From assembly GCA_964537685.1 (NCBI GenBank), contig CAZICM010000036.1:1-64000 (forward strand): a stretch of 64,000 nt of DNA, read 5' to 3'. The notes beneath the pieces were generated by a model. The model was not told the origin of the DNA and ran no database searches. It worked only from the letters and a program-made list of their open reading frames with translations. The position numbers were made by a program, and so were the translations under genes. Positions 42,293 through 49,896 of this stretch are shown piece after piece (position 1 is the stretch's first letter; each line of letters starts with the position of its first letter). This DNA comes from CAZICM01 sp964537685. Its GTDB lineage: Bacteria; Myxococcota_A; Polyangia; Polyangiales; Polyangiaceae.

Positions 42293-42370
42293 ATGATGGG
42301 GGTTTGGATCGACCCGAAGGCATCCGATAGCCGAGACGATTTTTTTAACACTGGTGCGCGTAATTCTCGA
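42293..42370 (+). pseudogene. Fragment of a second phytochelatin synthase-like gene
   Basis: A 25-residue ORF, MMGVWIDPKASDSRDDFFN then TGARNSR. IDPKASDSRDDFFN matches IDAKALDSQDDFFN in the intact gene at 40347. The underlying DNA (42307-42348) matches 40625-40666 at 37 of 42 positions. The adjacent Cys and His motifs are absent. I read it as the remnant of a duplicated or exchanged copy. Confidence 0.7.
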
Positions 42371-42501
42371 TGAGGAACTTCTTGTTGCATTCGCCGCATA
42401 CTTATAAATAATTCTCCCACGAGGATGCGCGGCCCCGGATGATAAAAGACACTATCTTCAAGAATCTCCTGGCCGTCAAGTCCTTTGGACAGATGCGCCA
42501 T
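42345..42501 (-). pseudogene. Frameshifted small zinc-ribbon-like gene
   Basis: On the minus strand, ATG 42501 opens MAHLSKGLDGQEILEDSVFY then HPGPRILVGELFI, after which the frame must shift to read VCGECNKKFLIENYAHQC before a TAA. The Cys-x2-Cys and closing Cys suggest a small zinc-binding C-terminus. The amino-terminal and carboxy-terminal halves fit one protein of about 50 residues broken by a frameshift. Family not recognised. Confidence 0.45.
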
Positions 42502-42519
42502 AGGATTTCCCTTTCCCGC

Positions 42520-42815
42520 CACCTCGATCGGCTAGGCCCGACACTCTTCCCAATACGCTCACCTGTCTCCAAGGCTCGCCCTCGTCTTTCCAGATCTCGT
42601 TCGCCAACATGATGGTCTTGGCGATCCACACCCTTTTCCCAGCGCTCAAAAAAATTTTCTTCGCGCGCGATGAATAAAATCCCGCGCTCCAGGTACACCT
42701 CGTAAAACACAGCCTTTTTCTACTCGTGCACGCCCTTTTTGTCCTCGTGGAATAAGACTTTTTTGACGCGCGTATAGTCGTCCGACCCGCGCTTCTGCTG
42801 GGTCACTTCGTTCAT
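42520..42815 (-). pseudogene. Decayed small gene with internal stop and frameshift
   Basis: On the minus strand ATG 42815 opens MNEVTQQKRGSDDYTRVKK and VLFHEDKKGVHE, then an in-frame TAG, then KKAVFYEVYLERGILFIARE with ENFFERWEKG. A shift of frame then gives VWIAKTIMLANEIWKDEGEP. The text in each part reads like protein, so it was one gene of about 95 residues and is now non-functional, unless the stop is read through. No family is recognised. Confidence 0.45.
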
Positions 42816-42854
42816 GTCTGTTTTGATGCAGTTAACACAACCAGGAGACGTTCC

Positions 42855-43346
42855 ATGGCAGATCCCAAACATCCCCACATTGGCGACCTTGTGATTGATG
42901 CGAGCGATATAAGCCCCATCGATTTAACGACCGAGCAGATTCGGGGCCTGACCAAGACCCGCGAGGGTTTTCATGAGGCCGTGGTGAGTTTGCAGCGCCT
43001 GACACCCGCTCAGCTTGAGGTGCTGGGCTTGAATCCAGCCGAAATCAATAGGATTTCAACGCTGAAGGGCGAATTTGATAAAGCGTCGGAATTGCTTGGT
43101 CCCGCCGAGAAATTGGCGGAGTTGATGCGCGAAACCCGGATGTATAAAGGGCATCAGGTGGGTGTGGTGCTGACGGAAATGGCGAATCAGGTTCGGCACC
43201 GGGGCGAGAAGGATCCTGAAGCGGCCAAGCTTTTAGGGGCTTTAAATGACTTGTTAAATTATATTTATGGTCCGGCTCAGAAGGGGGCGGCGTCGAGAAA
43301 AGAGAAGGAAGAGGCACCTCCGGCCGAGCCGCCCTCGGTTGCATGA
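42855..43346 (+). CDS. Hypothetical protein
   Basis: A 163-residue protein. Start ATG 42855 follows AACCAGGAGACG, a good ribosome site. Residues 30-120 are mostly helical (TEQIRGLTKTREGFHEAV and LLGPAEKLAELMRETRMYKG), and the C-terminus is charged with Lys/Glu and Pro. No signal peptide, membrane helix or catalytic motif. I do not recognise the family. It is single, following the decayed region and convergent with the TIR gene. Confidence 0.72.
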   Translation: MADPKHPHIGDLVIDASDISPIDLTTEQIRGLTKTREGFHEAVVSLQRLTPAQLEVLGLNPAEINRISTLKGEFDKASELLGPAEKLAELMRETRMYKGHQVGVVLTEMANQVRHRGEKDPEAAKLLGALNDLLNYIYGPAQKGAASRKEKEEAPPAEPPSVA

Positions 43347-43416
43347 GCGGCAGATTTTTCATATCCCCCCCACCTTAAGCATACATCCCATATAGCGATA
43401 TAAGCCCAACCCACGC

Positions 43417-44682
43417 TCAGCGCGGTGGACAGGAAGACGACGCTCCAATTTCCGTGCGGGCAAGCAGTTTCCCGTCATTCCTAAAGACCAAGCATGTGGG
43501 CACCCGCGACGGACTCGTCTTAAATGGCGGATCGACATAGGTTATGCAGCGGCACGCCCGCGAACCATCGTCGGCTACATGCACCAGCGAACATGAATCA
43601 AAACCTGTGCGGCGATTGCGTCCGTCACTGTCATACCACCCTTTATAGCGTTTGCGAAGCTGCGCCTCGCTTTGATCGCGCGCAGCGAAAAAGTAGGGGG
43701 TTGGAAGCACATGGAGGGATAGGATTCGTTCCACGTCGCCGGAGCCAATGGCTGCCCCATAGGCTTCAACCCAGGATTTTTCGGGCTGACCAAAACCCCC
43801 AAGCGGAATAGAAAAGGTCGGTGCCGGCAGTGGACCCAGGGGATCGGTGTTTATCTTCGACGCGGGTTCAGCGGCCGGGGCGCGGGTGGGTTCGGGAATC
43901 AGTGCATTCACCTCGGCCGATGATTCCCCTGCTGCGGCATTGTCCCAATACTCAAAGGCCAACACAAAGATCCCCATCACAGCGGCGATGGCTGTGGTGA
44001 TCCATGCCAAAGTCTGGTATGGAAAAGGTCTGGATTGCGCAGGCTCGGGAGCGGGCATTGGAGGACGGGTCAACATCACACTGCGCGCGGGAACACTATG
44101 GGGAGGTATACTCACTGAAACCACTGCGGGAGGCGCAACAGAAATCCGCGCCGTTGGATGGGCATGGCCGGATGGAGGTCCGCTCATTGACGCAGATGGA
44201 CGTTCATAGGGAGGCATGCTCATGGGAGAGACGGTTTCACCTCGGTTGAGCACAACAATGGCCTTATAGATACCTTCTGTGACAATCGCCCATGCAGCAT
44301 CCTCGTTTGGCCATTGACTGATGGGATCGAGATGATTGGGGAGCATCAACAGACCTTCCATCGCCAAACCCTGACGATAACAAGGCCGGATAAGGATAGG
44401 AATCACACATGCTGTTCCTTGGCGAGCGCGCCGAATGGCCTTTTCCATTTGGGAATACGATTCATCGGAGAACACATAATCGGCACTGATGAGCAGGAGA
44501 ACAACGCGGGCGCGTTCAAGGTAGCGGGCGAGGGCATCATTCCAATCTTCCCCTGGGCGGATGCGTTCGGCATGCCAGGTCTGCAGAATGTTCTGACGCT
44601 TAAGCGCGGCAAGATGGGTTTCGAGTTTTTGCAGATAGGGCAGATCCTTGTCTGCATACGAGATAAACACATCAACAGCCAT
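43417..44682 (-). CDS. Membrane-anchored TIR domain protein
   Basis: A 421-residue protein. An N-terminal TIR domain (about 1-140) begins MAVDVFISYADKDLPYLQKL; the glutamate expected for NAD cleavage is Glu80 in SYSQMEKAIRRA, following LLLISADYVFSDE. A Pro/Ser/Met-rich linker (150-220) leads to one membrane helix (about 224-243) and a C-terminal domain of about 165 residues with four Cys (SCSLVHVAD and ACRCITYVD), likely outside the cytoplasm. TIR domains in bacteria can act as NADases in phage defence or as effectors. Here a sensor exposed across the membrane is suggested. Start ATG 44682 follows AAGGTG; ATG 44703 is possible. No phage-defence partner gene is adjacent. Confidence 0.82.
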   Translation of the reverse strand: MAVDVFISYADKDLPYLQKLETHLAALKRQNILQTWHAERIRPGEDWNDALARYLERARVVLLLISADYVFSDESYSQMEKAIRRARQGTACVIPILIRPCYRQGLAMEGLLMLPNHLDPISQWPNEDAAWAIVTEGIYKAIVVLNRGETVSPMSMPPYERPSASMSGPPSGHAHPTARISVAPPAVVSVSIPPHSVPARSVMLTRPPMPAPEPAQSRPFPYQTLAWITTAIAAVMGIFVLAFEYWDNAAAGESSAEVNALIPEPTRAPAAEPASKINTDPLGPLPAPTFSIPLGGFGQPEKSWVEAYGAAIGSGDVERILSLHVLPTPYFFAARDQSEAQLRKRYKGWYDSDGRNRRTGFDSCSLVHVADDGSRACRCITYVDPPFKTSPSRVPTCLVFRNDGKLLARTEIGASSSCPPR

Positions 44683-44858
44683 GGGTTGCACCTTGGGTTT
44701 CATTGGCCATGGTGGGCGCGCTTGGTTCGCCTTTTTCACATATCTTTTACCGCGTCAATGATTTTGACATGCTGGGAGATCGATTGGGAACGAGGGGAAG
44801 GAGATTGTAGCGTTGCCCTGTGTTCTCGACAGGTTTATCTTTATTCCAAATCTCGATC

Positions 44859-45938
44859 TTAATCCAATAGCTCATCAATCACAACCATGGCCTCGGACGA
44901 AATAAGATGCTTCCGATGGCTTGCATCAAGATGAAAACTCCATTCTCCCGAGGCGGCTTGGCGGACGACCGGCGCATAAAGCCATCCCGACACACCATAA
45001 AAACAACATTCATCGTATTGATTGTTAATCTGCACTTGCTCCCTCCCCTCCGTCGCTCCAAGCAAATAAAGATCCTCATAGGAAATATCTTTAAAAATCG
45101 CCATATAGTCCTGCTGAGCGTTATCAGGATATGGACCGTCCATCTCCTCGTAGGCTTGGCGGTGGGAAATAGGAAGAGATCCCGCCACGGGCGCCGAACG
45201 CCTGATGCGCGTATCAATGGCCGACGCAAATACCGTCGTCCACCCTCCGCCCGATAGGCCCATCATCGATATGTCGATATAATTGCCATGCAAACGATTC
45301 ACCGTTTCAATAACCGGCCCAACAAATTCGGCTATCGCTCCATCCCCAAATTGTTCTATCATCTCATAGTGAGATCCCCAGGGGCCAATGTTCCACCCAT
45401 AAAGAGGCATCTGCATGGCAGCCACGACAAATCCCCGGTTCAATAAGTGGGTAATTAGCGTGCCAACCCCGGCTATCCATCGCCAGGCGTAGCCAACATG
45501 ACCGTGATGAACAATGACCGCCCGGCCATTCGAGTCTGGTGGATAGAGCACATATAAGGATGAACTGTACGACGTTTTCCAATGTTCGGCCGAATGAAAA
45601 CCGCTCACGCCTTCCAGATCCTCATCCACCACCGGAATATTGCGTGGTAAGGAGGTGGGTAGCGACCCTCCCCATCCGCGCTGAATGAGTAAAGCGCGGA
45701 GCGAATACTCGTCTTCCTTCCCGTGGATGTGAATGTCTTGTTGAGGATCGTATGGAGGGGCAAGTGCCGGCGGTAGGTCCGTATAAGGCTCCCATCCGTC
45801 GATGCTTCCACCCCCTGCGTCACCGGCTCCTGCACTTCCTCCTCCGCCGGTGGTTTCGGGTATTTGATGGGTATCACTACACGCTGTGGCCACACCCATC
45901 GAAAAAATAGTCATTAGAACAAGGGATAGAGTTTTCAT
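44859..45938 (-). CDS. Alpha/beta-hydrolase lipoprotein
   Basis: A 359-residue exported protein. The signal peptide ends VATACS (lipobox-like), then a Gly/Ala-rich linker. The alpha/beta-hydrolase core has the oxyanion and nucleophile sequence MMGLSGGGWTTVFAS (Ser nucleophile in GxSxG form). The likely catalytic His is in the SHRKHLIS segment near the C-terminus. An active acid is not assigned. It is probably a secreted esterase or peptidase anchored to the membrane. Transcribed alone, convergent with nothing near, 119 bp from the TIR gene. Confidence 0.8.
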   Translation of the reverse strand: MKTLSLVLMTIFSMGVATACSDTHQIPETTGGGGSAGAGDAGGGSIDGWEPYTDLPPALAPPYDPQQDIHIHGKEDEYSLRALLIQRGWGGSLPTSLPRNIPVVDEDLEGVSGFHSAEHWKTSYSSSLYVLYPPDSNGRAVIVHHGHVGYAWRWIAGVGTLITHLLNRGFVVAAMQMPLYGWNIGPWGSHYEMIEQFGDGAIAEFVGPVIETVNRLHGNYIDISMMGLSGGGWTTVFASAIDTRIRRSAPVAGSLPISHRQAYEEMDGPYPDNAQQDYMAIFKDISYEDLYLLGATEGREQVQINNQYDECCFYGVSGWLYAPVVRQAASGEWSFHLDASHRKHLISSEAMVVIDELLD

Positions 45939-46042
45939 ACCTCAATATTTAGATCCTTTTCGGCCTGTGCAAAGGCGTAATCGAAAAGAAAAAAAACTCT
46001 AGCCAAGAAAGCCGCCAAATGTTGCGGGGGACTGCCTTTGCC

Positions 46043-46765
46043 TCACCGTTTCAGCACGGCCCTAATCTTCTGATGCAAAGCCGGCGAGCGCCATGGTCCC
46101 AATAACTCCGAGAGCCTCGTTTCGTGCTCTTCTTCTGGACACAGTCCAGCGGCCGTTCCCCTTAAATCCCGCTTGGTCATCGCGTATGCGCCCGCAGGAT
46201 GCGCCGAAAGTTCCTCAAGCCTCGCCCGCGCCAATAAATCCGCATCATCGGCCACGGCATCGATCAGTCCCACCCGAAGCGCACCCTGGGGAGAGTAGAG
46301 CTCCGCTCCCAGCAACACCTCTTCGGCATGGTGGGATGGAAGGCGGCGCCGGACAATGGACAGCACGCGCGGGGGAAATCGCAAGCCCAGCGCCACTTCA
46401 TTGAGGCCGATTTTGGTACTGGGCTGATTGGCGGCAATTCGGACATCGCAACACAGCGCAAGCACAGCCCCGCCGGCAATCGCATGGCCATTGATTAACG
46501 CAGCGGTCGGACCCGAATAGAGATAAAGGGCGGTCATACATTGTTCGAGCAGGCGGAGAAAGGCAGGACCCGAGACCTCATCGAGATCGAGGACTTCTTT
46601 GAGGTTAAGGCCCGCGGAGAAGGCATCGCCCGCGCCTCGAATCAATAGAGGAGCGCCGTTTGCCCGATCGAGTTCGGCAAGAAGAAAGCGCATCATCGCG
46701 CTGCTGAGGGCGTTTTTGCCCGGACCGGAAAGGGTAATTTCGATCATGGGCAGAAGGCTAGGCAT
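46043..46765 (-). CDS. Enoyl-CoA hydratase/isomerase family protein
   Basis: A 240-residue crotonase-fold protein. The oxyanion-hole segments are DAFSAGLNLKEVL and INGHAIAGGAVLALCCDVRIAA. The Glu in KIGLNEVALGL is the position of one catalytic glutamate. The N-terminus is shorter than usual, because the true start is likely MPSLLPMIEI at 46765 or MIEI at 46747; the frame upstream to 46894 lies inside the PLP decarboxylase gene. A tail (EEHETRLSELLGPWRSPALHQKIRAVL) is a helix. Substrate unknown. Confidence 0.82.
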   Translation of the reverse strand: MPSLLPMIEITLSGPGKNALSSAMMRFLLAELDRANGAPLLIRGAGDAFSAGLNLKEVLDLDEVSGPAFLRLLEQCMTALYLYSGPTAALINGHAIAGGAVLALCCDVRIAANQPSTKIGLNEVALGLRFPPRVLSIVRRRLPSHHAEEVLLGAELYSPQGALRVGLIDAVADDADLLARARLEELSAHPAGAYAMTKRDLRGTAAGLCPEEEHETRLSELLGPWRSPALHQKIRAVLKR

Positions 46766-46809
46766 AAAATGGGCGGGGCGTCTAGGGTTTTCTGCGCCCC
46801 GCAAGAACC

Positions 46810-48270
46810 CTATCGATTCATCAACGCGGTCTCGCGCAGATCTTCCAAGCCCGCCATGACCCGCTCTCGATGCACCCGGAACGAAAGAATACAAACGCGC
46901 AGTGTAATGGCGTCTCCATCCTCGACAGGCAGCGCCGTTTTGGAAAGAAATACCCGCCCTCTACGATTGACGGCCTCAAGCCAAGCGAGGTTTCGCGCGT
47001 TCCAATGCGAAAGCGGCTCGCCGTCGCGCCTCGATAGGCGAAATGGCACGATGGATAATTGGGGAGCATCGACAATTTCCACGTCCAGCCCCGCTTGAAC
47101 CGCCGACGCCATTTCCTCATAAAAGGTGCGCGCAAGCTGTATCTTTTCTGAAAGAGCCCGGCGAAATGCACCCGCTCCATGAAGCATTAAGGCCATCCAC
47201 AAGCGCAGTCCCCGAAAAGGCCGCGTCAATTCCAGTCCCAAATGCGCGGGGCTTGGGGCTTCACCCGCTCCCGCTTCAACAAGATATTCGGCATCGTAGC
47301 GATGCGCCGCGCGCAGGGCTTCGCCGTTCCGGACCAAGAGACAACCCATGCCAAAGGGAAGAAATAAGCCTTTGTGGGCATCCATCGCAATCGAATCCGC
47401 GTCTTCTATGCCTTGAAGCGCTTCCCGGCCTTCGGGGCATAATACAAAAGCTCCGCCATAGGCCGCATCGACGTGATGCCAAAGATGTTCGCGCCGCGCA
47501 ACGGCCGCAATGTCCTGCAATGGATCGACCGCGCCCGTGTTGGTGGTGCCCGCCGTCGATACAACCAGGAAAGGGGATGCCCCTGCTTCGCGATCGGCGT
47601 GAATTTGCTGGGCAAGATCGTTTGGACACATGCGATAGCGCCGATCGATGGCCACGCTTCGAATATTGTGCGCGGGAATTCCAACCACCCTAAGGGCTTT
47701 GGCAAGACTGTAATGGCTTTGCGATGATACATAGGCCAATGCTCGGCGAAAGTCGCCTGAATCTCCAAAATGGGCATGCCGCGCCGTCAATACGGCCGAT
47801 GTGTTGGCCAATGAAGCCCCCGATGTAAAGGTACCCAGCGCGTTATCCCCCCAGCCATATTCCGAGATCAGCCAGCGGAGCATATCCCACTCTAAACGGC
47901 ATAATGCAGGCGATTCGACGGCCAATGCGGTAAAGCGATTGAGGGAGGCTTGGACATAATCCCCCAAGGCACCGGCATATATTCCTCCGCCGGGTACAAA
48001 GGCGAGATAGCCTGGGCCGGGTGTAACAAAGGAGGCATCAAACGCGCGGGCTAGTCGGTCTATTAGGGATTCAATTCCCCCATCCACAGGTTCTTCGCCC
48101 ACGGGCAGGCTAACGTGATCGGCAATCTCGAGGCCCTGGGCAAAGGTTTCGCTAAAGGCGGGACGAGAATGCAGGTCATCGAGATGAGTCTGCACAAAAT
48201 CGTCGAGAATGCGAAGCCAGCGTTCGCGGGTTTCCCGATTGGGTTCAAGGTTTTTTTCGTGGGTTTTCAT
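46810..48270 (-). CDS. PLP-dependent decarboxylase (group II, aromatic amino-acid type)
   Basis: A 486-residue group II decarboxylase. It has the PLP lysine motif SIAMDAHKGLFLPFGMGC (about residue 300), VSTAGTTNTGAVDPL, HVDAAYGG and LWMALMLHGAGAFRRAL. The family decarboxylates aromatic or acidic amino acids to amines. The EPVDGGIESLID and FVPGGGIYAGALGDYVQ segments are ordinary. Substrate cannot be fixed from sequence. Starts 28 bp after the M20 peptidase gene on the same strand. Confidence 0.9.
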   Translation of the reverse strand: MKTHEKNLEPNRETRERWLRILDDFVQTHLDDLHSRPAFSETFAQGLEIADHVSLPVGEEPVDGGIESLIDRLARAFDASFVTPGPGYLAFVPGGGIYAGALGDYVQASLNRFTALAVESPALCRLEWDMLRWLISEYGWGDNALGTFTSGASLANTSAVLTARHAHFGDSGDFRRALAYVSSQSHYSLAKALRVVGIPAHNIRSVAIDRRYRMCPNDLAQQIHADREAGASPFLVVSTAGTTNTGAVDPLQDIAAVARREHLWHHVDAAYGGAFVLCPEGREALQGIEDADSIAMDAHKGLFLPFGMGCLLVRNGEALRAAHRYDAEYLVEAGAGEAPSPAHLGLELTRPFRGLRLWMALMLHGAGAFRRALSEKIQLARTFYEEMASAVQAGLDVEIVDAPQLSIVPFRLSRRDGEPLSHWNARNLAWLEAVNRRGRVFLSKTALPVEDGDAITLRVCILSFRVHRERVMAGLEDLRETALMNR

Positions 48271-48298
48271 GGGTGTAGTCTTTCCAGAGTCCGGCTTC

Positions 48299-49708
48299 TC
48301 AGGGTCCCGGCCTCGTCAGCCTATACACCAAGAGGGCGGCGCGCTTGGTCACTTGGGGCAGCGAACTGAGATCTATACTTTCTCCCGGCGCATGGGCTCC
48401 ATCGCCGGAAGGCCCAAGACCGGCGAGGCAGGCCACATAGGGAGCCACAAAGGAAATATCCGCCGCGCCCCGTTTCCCTGGGTCAATGACATCCACGGGT
48501 CCAAAACCGAGATCGCGGCTCACGCCTTGAATGACGCCCAACAGCGCCATATTGCCTTCCGTGGGTGGCATAGGGGGATAGCCATTCTCGAATTGGATTT
48601 GAGCCGAGCTTTGGGGCAAGCTTTGGCCAACGATCAGGCGCATTCTGTCTTGGGTGCCGGCGAGCTGCTCCAGCGTAAGGGTGCGCAAATCCCCGATCAC
48701 CATGGCGGTTTGAGGAATAATATTGGGTTTTCCCGATGCATGTCCCCCGCCGGGCTTGGCCTCGGCCATGCTCCCTCCCACAATAAGGCCCGCATTGAAG
48801 GTTAGATTCGGTTCGCCCCGAAGCTCTTCATAAAAGCGATGTAGAATTCTCGATGCCTCGTAAATGGCTCCGGCGCCCGCGTCTTTGGAAAAAACAACCG
48901 ATGAATGGCCGGGTTTGGCCTGTACACGCAGGGTCCAAGAAGTGCTACCTCGCCGGGCCACGGTGACGCTATTGGGGCCTCCAATCCCTTGTTCAAATTC
49001 AAACGCGGCATCGCTTCGTTTGGCCACATCGACAAGATCCTTGCGCGCGAGTTCGATAGGATCGCCCGCGCTTTCTTCATCCCCCGTGAAGGCCACGACA
49101 ATTTGCGTTCCATCGAGCGCACCGGCAGCGCTTAAAGCTTTTAGGGCATAGAGAATGGCGATATTTCCGCCCTTCATATCGACGGCGCCGGGTCCCCGCG
49201 CGAGGGTGGGGGATATGCGCTCAAAGCGTTGAAAGGGACTATCTTTTTCGAACACAGTATCCAGATGACCGATCAACAGAACCCGTTTTCCGGCGCTGCC
49301 TTTTCGTTCGGCGAACAGATGGCCGGATCGATGCGCGGCATCCATGGGAATCCAGCGGGTGTCAAAGCCGAGCTTCTGAAATTCCGCGGCGAACAGGTCG
49401 CCGACCTTGCGCACGCCTTCAAAGTTCAGCGTTCCGCTATTGATATTCACGGCCTGTTCGAGGAGGGCCAGGGCATCTTCGCGGTGTTCATCGATATAGG
49501 CGGCGATATTGGTTTCGGTGGGGCTAAGGGGTTTTGCGGTATCGGCGGGGGGAGGGTGTTGAGGAAGGGCCGAGGGCGAGGTCGAGAGTGAGGCTTTGGG
49601 CTGGGGCGCGGGCGAACACGCGGCCGAGATGGCGGCGGCGAGGGCAAACAACAGCGGCCTGAATCGAACAGAAGAGCGAAAGCGCAACGCGGTGGAGGGC
49701 TTTGTCAT
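48299..49708 (-). CDS. M20 family metallopeptidase lipoprotein
   Basis: A 469-residue exported lipoprotein (lipobox-like SAACS about residue 32). Metal ligands follow the M20 pattern: GHLDTVFE (His), GPGAVDMKGG (Asp), TGDEESAG (Glu pair), EFEQG and a final GDGAHAPGESID (His). The dimerisation domain lies at about 235-370. The group includes carboxypeptidase G2-like enzymes. The Ser/Pro-rich linker after the lipid site is typical. It begins a run with the PLP decarboxylase and the crotonase-fold gene. Confidence 0.88.
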   Translation of the reverse strand: MTKPSTALRFRSSVRFRPLLFALAAAISAACSPAPQPKASLSTSPSALPQHPPPADTAKPLSPTETNIAAYIDEHREDALALLEQAVNINSGTLNFEGVRKVGDLFAAEFQKLGFDTRWIPMDAAHRSGHLFAERKGSAGKRVLLIGHLDTVFEKDSPFQRFERISPTLARGPGAVDMKGGNIAILYALKALSAAGALDGTQIVVAFTGDEESAGDPIELARKDLVDVAKRSDAAFEFEQGIGGPNSVTVARRGSTSWTLRVQAKPGHSSVVFSKDAGAGAIYEASRILHRFYEELRGEPNLTFNAGLIVGGSMAEAKPGGGHASGKPNIIPQTAMVIGDLRTLTLEQLAGTQDRMRLIVGQSLPQSSAQIQFENGYPPMPPTEGNMALLGVIQGVSRDLGFGPVDVIDPGKRGAADISFVAPYVACLAGLGPSGDGAHAPGESIDLSSLPQVTKRAALLVYRLTRPGP

Positions 49709-49896
49709 GATGGACGCACGCTAGCCGAAGTGGAGGGCGGATGGGGAGAGTTTTTCTGATGCGAAACGAAAATAAAGACCTTGAGACAAAATTCAGGGCT
49801 ATTCCCTCTTGATAAACTCAATGCGAGGCTTGAACGATGGAACGAGATTGTTTTTCTTTTGTACAAAGCTTAAAAACCGGATATAAGCGGGGAGCT

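Noticed and set aside
49740..49896. Possible sigma70 promoter TTGAGA before the CHAT-kinase gene
   Set aside because: No -10-like element at acceptable spacing; not convincing.
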